This document shows positions 21,383-31,806 of a stretch of DNA of 31,806 nt, in pieces. Source of the DNA: Perkinsus marinus ATCC 50983 (taxonomy: Eukaryota > Perkinsozoa > Perkinsida > Perkinsidae); the NCBI RefSeq assembly GCF_000006405.1, contig NW_003206811.1, positions 20,464 to 52,269 of the forward strand. The letters are read 5' to 3'. The notes beneath the pieces are model-generated. The model was given only the letters and a program-made list of their open reading frames with translations. It ran no database searches and was not told the DNA's origin. A program made the position numbers and the translations under genes. The first letter of the stretch is position 1. Each line of letters opens with the position of its first letter.

Positions 21383-23978
21383 CAGGGGCGGCCTTAGGGG
21401 GGGCGGCGGGGGGCGGCCGCTACCAGCAGTATGGTGTGGAGTTGGTGCGGCTTCACCCGCATGTTGAACATTGCCTTGATTCATGAGTTTCTCGCGCGCC
21501 AGTCGCCTCCGTACGCGTGCGCACGCGTCACGCGGTTGCAAACTCAGCCCCCCCCGCCATAGCATTGCTATAAGACGGTAATGGACAACCATGACCATAG
21601 TCTGATCACAGGGTCTTATTTACCTTCCATATGGAACCATTCCTCAAAAGAATACGGCCTGAGTCGGCATACCCGAGCGATATATCAACCGGTAAAGAAG
21701 ACGGTCGGCTCAAGGTGAAAGGGAAGAATTTTCCTTCCAACACTGGTGGTCGGTCATTCCTGGCGGCGTGGCAGGATAAATACGATTGGCTGGAGTATTC
21801 TACCCTGAAAGACAGTACTTTTTGCTTCTACTGCAGACACTTCGGTGCGCCCAAAGTTGGTAAGGGCTCTCCATTCTTCAGCGACCCAAACGGTTTCTCG
21901 AACTGGAAAAAAGCAATTCAGAGGTTCGACGAACACTCTGCGAGTGACTATCATCAGACTTCAGCCAAGGCTTTCCTACAGTGGCAGCTAATGAAGGAAA
22001 AAGGTCAATCAGTTGCCACTTTGATCAATACCCAAAACCAAGATGTGATCAAACAAAATCGCCATTACTTGCGATCGATCCTCATTTGTATTCTTTTTTG
22101 TTGTAAGCAAGGGTTGGCCTTAAGAGTGCATGGAGAAACTCTGTCAAACGTGGCCGACGGCGACAATCCGGGAAATTTTCTGGAACTGACTCGCTTGCTG
22201 AGTCGTTTTGATGACGTTGTCAAGCAGAGACTCTCCGATGGTCCTGGGAATGCTAGATATACTCATCACTCTATACAGAATGACCTCATCGCCTGTGCAG
22301 CGAAGCTCGTTCGTCAGTCTGTAGCATCCGAGGTGGCTGCTTGCGGTGCTTTCAGCCTCATATGCGACGAGGCTCGCGATATCGCTCATACGGAGCGGCT
22401 GTCCCTCTGCGTCCGGTATGTGTATGACGCGCAGATCAAAGAGGAGTTCCTCGCCTCTGTTCGGTGCGAAAAACTGGATGCCGCCAACCTTACAGAGGAG
22501 ATTTTCCGCACTCTTGGCGAAGTCGGTATACATCCTTCTCTCATGGTTAGCCAATGTTACGACGGAGCGAGCGTCATAAGCGGCGCTGTGAGCGGAGTCG
22601 CCCAGCGCGTCAGAGAGCGAGCCAATGAGGCTCGGTCTGCTATCTATATCCACTGTTTTGCCCATAGGGTGAATCTTGTGGTTGTTGAGGTATGTAGAGC
22701 TGAGAGGTTCTCCGGACTCTTCCAGGTGTGCCAAGACCTTCATCGTTTCCTAGCCAGCTCCATCGTGAACCCGGTTTTCAAGAAGTCTCAGAAGGGCTCC
22801 AACCCTGCAAAGCAACCCAGGATGGTCCCGTCCCTTTCCGAGACGCGCTGGGTTTGCCAGTTCCGTGCCTTGGATACCATGGTAGAAACCATGCCCGCTA
22901 TATTCGAGACCCTCGAAGTCTTCGAGGAGGAGGGCGGAGATAGAGGTGGTACTGCTCAGGGACTTCGACTACGCCTTAACGCAGAGTTCATGGTTAACTT
23001 GGTGACTATGCGCTGGGTTTTGAATGTTACAGCCGACGTTGCAGAATCCTTGCAGGATAAGGAACACACTCTAGCGCAAGGGTTGGCCGATATAGACGCT
23101 GCACTCACACGTCTGCACAGGCCTTCGCCGACGGAAGATGATGAAGTTTGGAATCTTTTGTGGGATGAGGCAAATCGGCTTATTCTTGACCTTGGTCTTC
23201 CCGTCCTTGCCCCAACTTGGGGCCCCCAAGGGTTAGGCGGAGAGCACGGCCCGATTTCCATCAGGCCGGGGTGAGCCGCGAAGACTTTCGTAGGAATATG
23301 TTCATACCACTGTGCAAAAGTGTCAGATGGGAGCTATTCAGACGGTTCAAAGCTCCCGAGAATGAAGCTGTGTATAAAGGCGTGCTTGCCATGATCCCAG
23401 GCAGCCCGCGTTTCTTGAACGAGGAGGACTTGATCGGTATCTTCTGTCATTACTACCCTGATGAATCTGTCTCTTCGAGAGCACTGAAGCTTGAAGTTGC
23501 ACTCTTGCGAGATGTTCTACAACGGGGCGGCGAAGATTTACCAGAAGACCTTCGTAGCTTCTACTCTTTCCTTCTCCCGCAGGAGAGAGTTTTGCCCAAC
23601 ATGGTGGGGCTTTTGCGTATTGCACTTTCGCTCCCGATTTCATCAGCCTCAAGCGAGAGGAGTTTTTCTACTATGCGAAGGATCATGGATTATTTGCGCA
23701 ACTCTACCGGGGATGCTAGGCTTTCAAACCTTGGGGTCCTCAATATCGCTCGTGAGAGGCTTGAAAGCTTGAATCTCGATGATGTTATTGATCTTTTCGC
23801 AGAGTCCAACAGGAGAATGCTTTTGAAGTAGTACTTTCAGAGTAGTAGTCTGCGAGCATTCAGGCAGACAATTTTTTCCTCTAAAGTGATTCAAGTTGTG
23901 TTTTCAAACCGGACCCCCACGAGAATTCTCTCGCCCCTCTCCCGCCCCCCTGTGGCCATAGGCCTAGAGCCGCCCCTG
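21383..23978 (+). mobile_element. hAT-superfamily DNA transposon, near-complete, 2596 bp
   Basis: Terminal inverted repeats CAGGGGCGGCCTTAGG at the left and CCTAGAGCCGCCCCTG at the right (14 of 16 match as complements). Exact 8-bp target duplications ACCCCAAC at 21375-21382 and 23979-23986, the length typical of hAT. It carries one transposase reading region. Identical target duplications argue for a fairly recent insertion. Confidence 0.95.
21631..23831 (+). pseudogene. hAT transposase with TTF-type zinc finger (ZMYM1-like), one frame change
   Basis: N-terminal TTF/zinc-finger region (FPSNTGGRSFLAAWQDKY, STFCFYCRHFG), then a DUF4371-like part and RNase-H-like core with acidic residues in LICDEARDI and CYDGAS, and the C-terminal hAT dimerisation block (LSLPISSASSERSF, then TMRRIMDYLRN). 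The first frame runs 21631-23274; the second covers to 23831. The switch falls between about 23217 and 23274, in a linker before RRNMFIPLC. One small indel would explain it; a sequencing error or a short intron is not excluded. About 740 residues in all, a usual length. Without an intact frame this copy could not make the full enzyme, though it could be mobilised in trans. Confidence 0.9.
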
Positions 23979-24438
23979 ACCCCAACGCTGTTATCGCATC
24001 AGCGATCTCCTCCACAGTAATAACTTTCGAGCTGCAACCACACTAACTTCCGATTCCTATTACTTTAAGAGACTATCCAAACTCAGGTACATCAGTGCGT
24101 TCATATGCGAAGCGAAGGAAGGAACGGTCTACTATCAACCGTCCCTCCCAGCTATCAACACATTATTCCCTTCAGGTATTTTTTCGAGAGAACACCCGCA
24201 ACTGCCGCTTTGATACTCTCGTATTTGGCAGTATCATCATCACGGTCAAAGACGACCGCTTCAAAGGTTCAGTAGTAGCCGTGTTGTTCACTACGACTTC
24301 AACTTCTCCACTTTGCATTGTAATAGTCGATGTAATAATAAACTCTGCACACAACCCATTCTCCCACCGGCAATAAGAAAAGCTGCTTATCTATAACTAA
24401 ATAGCAGAGCAAACATAATCGTTGCTCGAAGAAGTGCG

Positions 24439-26400
24439 TTAAAACGTTCAAACGGCCAACTTCCAAGCGCTCCTGTTCTTACTACATCACAGTCTGATAC
24501 GGCAATGTACCTATCATTCTGCTCCTCTTCATAATCTCTGTCTTTCTGTATACTTTCTACTCCTTCATTCCCAACTACACTGCGATTATGCTTAAAATTT
24601 TATGATTTTGGATATGGAATGTGTCATGCAAAGGTCGTGCATTCTCGAGCACTCCCGCTCAATTCCTCTCAAATCCAGGTAATATCAAAAACGTTTTTCT
24701 CGCGATATCCTGCGCGTTCACATTCCTTCCAACATGTCGATATGCTCCTCTCGACTATTTCTATCTCATTCTCGATACCTAATGAGCCCAACCTGCTTTT
24801 TCCCTGCAAGCAACCATCTCTACTCATTCCACAACGTGGAATCTGTCGTGGAACCTGTCGTGTATATTTCCTGCACTGCATGTACTTGCATTTCCTGTAC
24901 ATGCAACCGCCCGAAAAAGTGCGTTAAAACGTTCAAACGGCCAACTTCCAAACGCTCCTATTTCTACTACATCACAGTCTGATACGGTAATGTACCTATC
25001 ATTCGGCTCCTCTTCATAACCTCTTCCTTTCTTTGTAGTTTCTACTCCTTCATTCCCAACTACACTGCGATTATGCTTAAAATTTTATGCTTTTCGATCT
25101 GGAATGTCTCATGCAATTTTCATTCTTTTATTACAACCGTCGTCCAATCTCGAGTACTCCCGCTCAATTCCTCTCAAACCCAGGTACGCCTATTACCGGG
25201 GCGTTACACGCCTGTTGGCGTATCGCCCTTACAACGACTAATGCACGCTAAGGTGGTAAAGAGCGGCAGTGAATTCCCATGTCATGACAGAAATAAAAGA
25301 GTAGAGGTCGATAAGAACTAACGGGACCAGCGGACGGGAGTCTCCCAATCCCACACAGCAAGAGTAGGCGGTACCCACAGAAGGAGAATCTCCCTGGGAG
25401 ATCACAGGTGGAGGTGGCTAGCTTGGGCAAGAGGGAGTGAAACGTGGAGCAGTTGTCTCCGAGTTCGGGTTGTACCGCTGTAGACTCTACAGCGGTACAT
25501 AGTTGACCGCCGCAGAGCTGTGTGTCTACAGCAGTACATCCTTTATCTCTACAGTTTAGAGATGAAGGATGGTCGGAACCTATTCGAACCCGAGTCATAG
25601 AGAAGAAAATGCCGTACCGAGTAAGCAGAATTGTTGCATAGTTTGAAGTCTCCCAGAATAATACTGCGGTGTGGGAATATGCGGGAGAGAGTCCTCTGGA
25701 ATTCTAACAGAGGGCCGAAAGAAGCAGACAAAAAATGGCAACGGTAATGTTGGGTATTATCAAGGACAACTGTGACAAGTATACAGAATAAATAGTGTGA
25801 GTCAGTATAACTAATGGTATACAAATGGTGATAGCTAAGATCGTCGCGGATTTGTGAGACCAGACCACCGCTGCGACGACCACGGGAAGATCGCTGAGAT
25901 GTCTCCGGAACCGATGCCGAAAGCAGATCGTCGACGTGATAGCCAGGGAAGTGTAGGTGGGTGGATTCGGTGTGGAATGTCTCCTGAAGGCAGACTACAT
26001 GTGGTTGGGCAAGAGACCGGTAACGAGCCAACTCCAACTTGAGGCCAAATGAGCCTTGGATGTTGTAGGATACCACGGTGAATCCATGCCATGGATTCCA
26101 TGGGGGTGAATCACCGCCACTCAGTCACCACCCATTGGGTGATTGTCGAGCTCGGTATAAGCGGTCTAGCTTCGCATACTCCGCATGAGTATCACTCCCA
26201 CGCCACATTGAGGCGCTAGACCATATGGGAGAGATAATTCCAAAAACGTTTTTCTCGCGATATACGTTTTCCTGCGCGTTCACATTTCTTCCAACATATC
26301 GTTATGCTTCCCTCAACTATTTCTATCTGATTGTCGATACCTAATCCGCCCAATGTGTTTTTCCCTGCAAGCATACAATTTCTATTCATTCTATGCTCGG
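24439..26400 (+). repeat. 478-bp tandem duplication, second unit broken by a LINE fragment
   Basis: Unit 1 begins GTGCGTTAAAACGTTCAAAC at about 24436 and unit 2 at about 24915. The two are alignable to 25188, where the second is interrupted. The missing part (AAAAACGTTTTTCTCGCG, then TTTTTCCCTGCAAGCA) resumes at about 26242 and runs to about 26400. A hydrophobic frame (VPIILLLFIISVFLYTFYSF) in unit 1 is only partly kept in unit 2. No gene is recognised; it may be part of a membrane-protein gene. Confidence 0.75.
25189..26235 (-). mobile_element. LINE fragment with endonuclease domain, no reverse transcriptase
   Basis: Minus-strand frame at 25549-26076 has the endonuclease/exonuclease/phosphatase fold signatures of LINE ORF2: SYNIQGSFGLK, VVCLQETF (catalytic Glu), GRRSGGLV, and SIILGDFK where GDFN is usual. 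No ATG precedes it in frame; translation may follow an upstream frame ending in TGA. Only about 350 bp follow, without any reverse transcriptase, so the copy is internally deleted or 3'-truncated. Its ends are set by where the host tandem repeat stops and resumes; a clear target duplication was not seen. It includes a perfect inverted repeat with 14-bp arms at 25471-25499. Confidence 0.75.
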
Positions 26401-26435
26401 AACTCATAACGTTAACTGGACCTATTTCTTTTCAG

Positions 26436-26733
26436 GTCCAACTTCGACCAAAATATCCTCATCGTATATCTATGCGGTTCAAGAAAAGAAAACGAGCTCA
26501 TAATGTCGACTGATGCCTTAGAACTGCACAACAGCATGCCAAGGTTGTTCACGTTGTGGCGAAACGTTGGAGCGTCATGCCTGTCTCTATTGCGTTCAGT
26601 TATCGGAACATCGTACATCTTACTTCTGTCATCGTTCAAAGTCTGCGCTATATTATTACCAAGTATATTAGTACTTTATCCAGTCTCATACATTGCTATC
26701 TGTCCTTGGAGCGTAGCGACTCCCGGAGCGTAG
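26436..26733 (+). CDS. candidate C-terminal exon of a membrane protein
   Basis: After a CTTTTCAG acceptor at 26435 a frame runs about 99 codons to a TAG near 26731. It holds two hydrophobic stretches (SVIGTSYILLLSSFKVCAIL and SILVLYPVSYIAI). No family is recognised. Upstream exons may lie in the 24.4-25.2 kb duplication, where another hydrophobic frame is seen. The final residues come from a GGAGCGTAGCGAC repeat, so the true end may differ. Confidence 0.3.
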
Positions 26734-26971
26734 CGACGGGGTTCCACTAGTGAGGCTAATGATAACCTTCCTCGGAAATATTCCCGCTCGAAAGTAGGCG
26801 CGCGCTCGAGATCCCCGCGACCGCTGCCGGTCGTACGACCGGAACCACTCTTCTATGATCTTCTTATACAGAATTGATTCTGCAATGCTCGACCAGTATC
26901 GTATAGTTCAATTAGTATCGACTAGTCTTCATGAACCTTGTCTTCGTTCTTAGAGCTTTCCCATTATCTTA
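26734..26971. other. intergenic region with 16-bp perfect palindrome
   Basis: CCGGTCGTACGACCGG at 26827-26842 reads the same on both strands. It is about 130 bp upstream of the ATG of the next gene and could be a binding site for a dimeric regulator, though nothing else supports that. The motif GGAGCGTAGCGAC occurs twice just upstream, at about 26708-26735. Confidence 0.5.
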
Positions 26972-27530
26972 ATGGCGATTACTTCAATCCTACCGGTTTA
27001 TATTGTTACCATGGTGGCCCCTCTTGGAGGGGATACCCTCCCTACCCCTACCCCCACCACGCCTGCTACTCTAAATGCCGAGGCCCAGGCCTCTACGTCC
27101 TGGTGGTCCGTAATGGAGAAGGTGATTGATCTAAACCTGGCAGAGGAGGATGCGCTGGGGAAGGATCCAATCCTCTACCCCAACACCTCCTCCTCCACCA
27201 CCACCACTACTACTGTCGATGCCGAGACCCAGGCCTCTACGTCCTGGTGGTCCGTAATGGAGAAGGTGATTGATCTAAACCTGGCAGAGGAGGATGCGCT
27301 GGGGAAGGATCCAATCCTCTACCCAAACAACTCCTCCTCCTCCACCACCACCACTACAACCACTACCACCACCAACGCCCTTGGTGGCCCACTCCGAGGA
27401 GGGACCAAAGGGTAAGATTGTGGTTCGAGAGACTATCAACAACGCACTTTTTTTCAGGACGTCCTCAAGCAGCACCACAGGCCCAGGCCTGATGGTGCTG
27501 ACGATTATTATAATTCAGACGACTTTGTAA
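26972..27530 (+). CDS. small protein with two 48-residue repeats and Thr-rich linkers, two exons
   Basis: Model: 26972-27411 joined to 27458-27530, giving 170 residues; the 46-nt intron has GTAAGA and TTTTTTTCAG ends, which supports a real plus-strand gene. The N-terminus (ITSILPVYIVTMVAPLGG) is hydrophobic and could be a signal or anchor. Then come two nearly identical repeats, 27077-27220 and 27221-27362, each with STSWWSVMEKVIDLNLAEED followed by LGKDPILYPN and a Thr/Ser run encoded by ACC triplets. The C-terminus ends in LMVLTIIIIQTTL. No family is recognised. The near identity of the repeats points to recent internal duplication. Confidence 0.6.
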
Positions 27531-28610
27531 TATTTTATTTACTATTTGCATGACGTTGTTAATATATCCTCAATTTCGATGTTTTGTGTTTCAAAGTTAT
27601 CAAGGGGAACGTAGAAAGACCTTCTAGAAGTATAACATTCAAACTTTCGGTTTTCGACAGTACTCGGCGATCGAACCCCGACCACATTAATTCCTCAACG
27701 ATGCAAGACTGAAAGTAATTCGAAGAGGAGAGAACTCATGGCCACGGGATAGTATCCGCAGGGATACTGATTAACCTGATGCCTTCCCCGTCCAACTACC
27801 GTATCCTTCCGTTTCCCCACACTATCACAGCATAGGGAGGATACATCATCCAGTTACTGGATTCCAGTAGCCGATCATCGTCAACATCACCAGTGGGAGA
27901 GCTCATAGCAGGAATGGAACAGCACCACTGAACAGGAAACTTCCAACAGCGACGTCAATCAGCGTTGAAAGTGATGGGGTTCTGTAATAGCGCCGCCATG
28001 CATGTGCAACCAGAGAGCTTAGTAGAAGGCAGTTACTCAAAGGCAACGATTGGCTTTGGCGAGTCAACCACAACGACGATAATCTTATAGGATTGTCATA
28101 CATGAACAACTCCTCAAGATGCGCAGTAGAGGATTAAGAACTGTACGCCGAGAAGTAAAACACGCTCAAAATGATATCCGTGGAATTCGAACCTGGGTTA
28201 CATCTTAAACCGAATTCGCGACTTGCAAGTTCCGAGGTAAAAAATCTCAAGACTCCTAGGGGGTCTCTGAAAGCCCATTAAGAGTGGATTTGACGAATCT
28301 AGACCACTACGCAACACGTATATCGTCAAAGTGAGTGATTACCAATATATTAGCATCCCATCATGCTAATGCCTCGACATGCCTCAAGCTTACACAGTTG
28401 TGTGTCAATAAGCAGTGTAACGACTACGCTCAGTGTAGTACACTGCACGCAAACTCGCAACGGGGTATCAGCAGCAGCAACAACTACTCCGTCACGCATG
28501 TAGGCTCACGTAGTCTCAAGAGACGACTCATGATGAGTGGTTGATCATTCACAGACTCTCCTCCAACAACTCAACATAAGATGATTCTAACGGCAATGGT
28601 AACGTGCATT
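27531..28610. other. intergenic region, no recognised gene, two tRNA-like fragments
   Basis: On the minus strand GGGGTTCGATCGCCGAG (about 27665-27682) and AGGTTCGAATTCCACGG (about 28182-28198) look like tRNA T-arms or B-boxes, but no cloverleaf forms. Frames at 27903-28109 (-) and 28335-28544 (+) show no family features. The 3' end of VPS16 is on the right edge. Confidence 0.5.
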
Positions 28611-31600
28611 TCAGGATCGAGTGAAGCCTCCTCTCATCACTGCACCGGCGATGGTAGAGGACCACCCAGTTAGAATGGATCCACTCCCACCGATGGATCG
28701 ACGCTGCTGCTCTGCCAACTGCTGAGCCTTCATCGCCTGAGGAAAAGTCATCATCAATAAACTTCGCTCCGCTAAGGATTCTCTCACCTCCTCCCGCATG
28801 CCGAGCGTCTCGTAAAAGCTGGCGACTTGTTCCATGTCTTTACACCTCCCTATCAAACCCTTGGCGAGATCAAACTGTTGGTTTTCCAAAAGAAGCGCCA
28901 CGATGGGTTCGAACCTGCGCCCATCGATTAACAAAATACCGCACCTCCATATCAAATCCCCGCCTACCCTATCGGAGGCCCTCCCGAGGCGGAGCTCCCC
29001 GCCATCTGAGCCAACTCCGAGAAGCGTCCAGCCTCGACCAAAGCATCGACCGCCACTTTCCACCACCGCCGCTCATACTCCGGCAAGACCTTCAACTTTG
29101 TCAGCAGCTTCCGAGCTTCCTCAAGCTCTCCTATCACCACCAACCGCCTCACCGTCTGCCACAGTGAGGTCCCCACAAACTTATTTTCACCGCCACGGGT
29201 CCATCCCCGCATTGCTGATAGCCTCTCCAGCTGAGCTTGCGACCGACACAAGTCGCTTTCCTCCTGCAACACCACCGCGGACATCTGAGCACTAGGCTCT
29301 CTGGTCGTACCGTAAACTCCCGAAAACTCCCCACCAGCGTTCCGGAACATGTCCGCAGCATCGCTTCGTGTGAGCACTCTGGACTCAGCAGAATCAGACC
29401 TCCCCAGTCGAGACCACCACCGGTCACCACTGCTACTCGTCTCTTCCTTTCCCACTTGCGCCACTGGCGCGGTAATCGCCGTTCGCAGAGCCACCATGGC
29501 TGAATGCTGCGCCACCGCAGAGGCCCCATGAAGAGCCCTCAGGACCATCTTAACGCCAACGTCCTCACCAATGATTCTACTCCCACCTCCATCTGTCGCC
29601 AACGATCACACGAGAGAGCCACCAGACCTCCAGCTGAGTCAGGTCGGCTTCTTTGCATACACGTATAAGATCATTGCGCATCTCCACATCAGCCGCACTA
29701 TCGATGACAGCACTGATGCACCTTTGAATAGAATCTGGGCTCCCCGCATCCACAGCTTTACGCAGGGCCATGGACACACTCCCAAGAGACAAGAGGAGCC
29801 CCACAACATGCTCGCCACCGGCGGTGACTCCGCCAGTAGTCGCCTCAGCTGCCCCTTTCGGGTTGCTGTTGACTGCGACCATCCAGTGAGAGGAGGAGTT
29901 GAGATGCTACTGCCTGCCTATTGTAGCGGACACATATACGCGCCATGGCGGCTAGGGTGGTCGATGACGACCTCAAGGGATCTGTTGAGGACGCACCAAC
30001 TGAGGCTGCAAGACACTGTTGAGGGAGGAATCTAAGGTCGAAGATGGTAAGATACGAAATAGGTCCGGTTTAGACCCCTACTTCATCTTGTCCATAATAG
30101 CGCTGAGTATTTCCCTATCGGTCATCCTCGCACTATCAGGCGAGGCCAGGAGAGCATCTACCCAATTTTCGACTGCTGACGATGGATCGCAACCGAGCCA
30201 CTCGGCGATTCTGAGAGCAATGAACATTTCCAGGATGGTGCCAGGAACTACCATAGGGATGTGTACCCGTAAAATTTTCGGAAAAAATTCTCGTTGGTTT
30301 TTTTTTACACTTCTACCCCAAATCGTCCGAAAATTTTCCATAATGTAGCTCTGGGAACTCCCGAACTCAACCGCCACAAGGCCTCGCTCACCTAAACGCC
30401 AGCAGCTGCTGTCCAGGTCTAGCTGCAACTCTCGCTACCACTCCCGATGGTGACAGCAATTTCGCCTGTGTCACCGTAGCCGGCATATACACAGGAGCCT
30501 GTGCCAGTGCCGTGGTGACACGTATGTACGCAGCCGCAATAACAACAGCTTTCGAGATCGCCGGCATTCCCCCCGCCGTCGGAGTAGCCTGCAGGAACCT
30601 CCTCCCAAACTGAGCCGCCTTCATCAACCCCTCAACACGCTGTTGAGCCTCTCGCGTAATCGCCGGGGTCTCTGCCGTCGCCGCCTCGATACACCCCATC
30701 ACAGCACGCTGTAGTTCCGCACTAGAATTGCTACCGCCCCTCAGTGAACGTACCGACAATTCAGAGCGGACATCTCCCCTCTTAGCGTAGCGCTCATACG
30801 CATACGCTAGTGTTGCTGGTGGTGACGACTTCGTGCCGCCAAACCCAAACACTGCCTCGGTCGCTGGGCTCACCCGCTGAATCAACAGCGACTGATTCAA
30901 ATCCAATATACGCAGTGCGTCAGCTTCTGTGAGAATATAAATCCCATTATCAAAGTTAAACGGTGGGTCTACCCAGTACTCGGCCGGATCAGTAGTAAAG
31001 GCTGGCGCAGTTCCTCCCAAGTAGAGACTATGACTGCCCCTGCGGCTATCGGTCACATAAACAGCCACCGCATCGTCACCGCACCACTGTAGACTCACTC
31101 TCGTACACGTCGACATCGGCGAGGCCGCATCCGCCACACTGCTGGGTACCGGCGGACAAAACGGGTCAGAATTTTGTGGCGCAGTGACGCTAGTAGTAGT
31201 AGGAGGAACTCGACGCTGTGCTGTTGCCACGTCGGCGGGAGTGACCACCAGAGACCCACTCCCAGCAGCCGGGACGATGGGGATAGCCTCCGCAGATGGA
31301 GGGGGGACGGGCGGTTGATGATACTCAGGATTCAGATCGGGAGATGTGGGCAATATGCGGAATCGGCCGCAATCCGATAGCAGGGCAACCTGCAAGGATA
31401 TGGGCTGAAAAACGTCACGCGCCACAAAATTACCATATGTCCCGAGAAACTCTTTGCCATAGAAATGACTACTCCCAGTGGTCTCCTAAAATCGTCATTA
31501 AATTCCTGCTTCGCTCCGCTACCACTTTCTGGTATCGTCAACGCCCCCGTGAGTATTTCCTCCTGCCGACCGTTTTTGTCCAGTACCAACACCCTTCCTC

Positions 31601-31806
31601 TGCTGGCACCGACGCCCACCGCCCCTGCAGTATTGCTACTGCTCTCTCCCTCCTCCTCCTCAACACTGATGAGGCACCTCACATCGTTAGTACTCTTACT
31701 AGGACCCTCCAGGGGGAGTAGACACACCGGTCGAGTTCGTGGTGGTAGTGAACCCAGCAAAATCAAATTCATACCATTTTTCCACCCAATGCACGCATGC
31801 ACACGG
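28611..31806 (-). CDS. VPS16: VPS16, core subunit of the HOPS/CORVET tethering complexes (5' end outside window)
   Basis: Known role of the family: scaffold for endosome and lysosome/vacuole tethering and fusion, partner of VPS33. Exons on the minus strand: 31434 to beyond 31806, 30392-31389, 30082-30210, a region from 30031 to 28968, and 28611-28914. The beta-propeller part ends with VSLQWCGDDAVAVYV; then LNQSLLIQRVSPATEAVFG and LRIAEWLGCDP-like motifs, and a C-terminal helical repeat domain with FVGTSLWQTVRRL, RRWWKVAVDALVEAG and PPIGFEPIVALLLEN, all matching VPS16 order. Introns of 44, 50 and 53 nt are clear; one of 181 nt separates 30392 and 30210. Between 30031 and 28968 the frame changes twice, by +1 each. 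Introns of 31 nt (29849-29879) and 19 nt (29593-29611) with GT-AG ends would restore it; indels are the alternative. Confidence 0.9.

Larger units (their letters stand above)
21352..24162 (-). pseudogene. host exon split by the hAT insertion (unrecognised minus-strand gene)
   Basis: With the transposon and one target duplication left out, a 76-nt exon reads on the minus strand from 24031 to 23987 and on from 21382 to 21352. It encodes VEEIADAITALG then SAKGHWMR, bounded by a TTGCAG acceptor and a GTAAGA donor. An upstream exon ending at 24162 (VVFDRDDDTAKYESIKAA, then VLSKKYLKG) joins in phase. The ALG...GHW ending recalls the region before the RZ-type zinc finger of NFX1/RNF213-like proteins, but no cysteine cluster follows, so that is a weak guess. 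The gene appears disrupted and incomplete. Confidence 0.35.

Noticed and set aside
22144-22743. 199-codon minus-strand frame in the hAT element
   Set aside because: Antisense to the transposase core; no protein features of its own.
26100-31320. Frames rich in Pro, Ser or Thr in the GC-rich right end, plus strand
   Set aside because: They are antisense to VPS16 or arise from ACC-type triplet runs.

Overview
The window is nuclear DNA of a unicellular eukaryote. Three multi-exon host genes have GT-AG introns, most of them 41-53 nt, and there are LINE, hAT, MITE-like and tRNA-derived repeats. The best fit is an alveolate of the Perkinsus group. That is an inference from the compact introns, an intronless secreted subtilisin resembling the Perkinsus extracellular proteases, an expanded ammonium transporter, and general codon style. 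No organism label was available.

Layout, left to right. 267-4653 (+) is an Amt-family ammonium transporter in 13 exons with a coiled-coil N-terminal extension. 4654-5272 holds head-to-head tRNA-like repeats. 5273-7237 is a retroelement fragment with one Gag-like frame carrying a CCCH finger (5551-6744). 7238-7952 (-) is a fragment of a MAP-kinase-like gene. 8692-12901 is a subtilisin cassette: an intronless protease (10195-11622) between two related flanks of about 1 kb, each ending in a 46-bp minisatellite. 13300-15420 is a second copy of only Amt exons 8-13 and their downstream flank. 16017-19748 (-) is the fuller MAP-kinase-like gene, interrupted by a 100-N assembly gap where the ATP-binding exons should be. 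19754-20566 is a 64-bp minisatellite with higher-order structure. 21383-23978 is a hAT transposon with exact 8-bp target duplications, sitting inside what looks like a host exon. 24439-26400 is a 478-bp tandem duplication broken by a LINE fragment. 26972-27530 (+) is a small repeat-containing gene. 28611-31806 (-) is VPS16, open at its 5' end.

The Amt(+)-kinase(-) order occurs twice, with introns and MITE insertions shared. The region therefore looks like an old tandem duplication of an Amt-kinase block, later eroded. Copy 1 kept the whole transporter but only four kinase exons. Copy 2 kept most of the kinase but only the transporter's 3' half. The retroelement fragment and the subtilisin cassette occupy the places of the lost parts. 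The other strong signals are a family of 100-145 bp inverted-repeat elements, mostly in introns, and an unusual number of perfect inverted repeats with a single-base centre. One of those was created by a 14-nt insertion, as shown by comparing the two paralogous segments.
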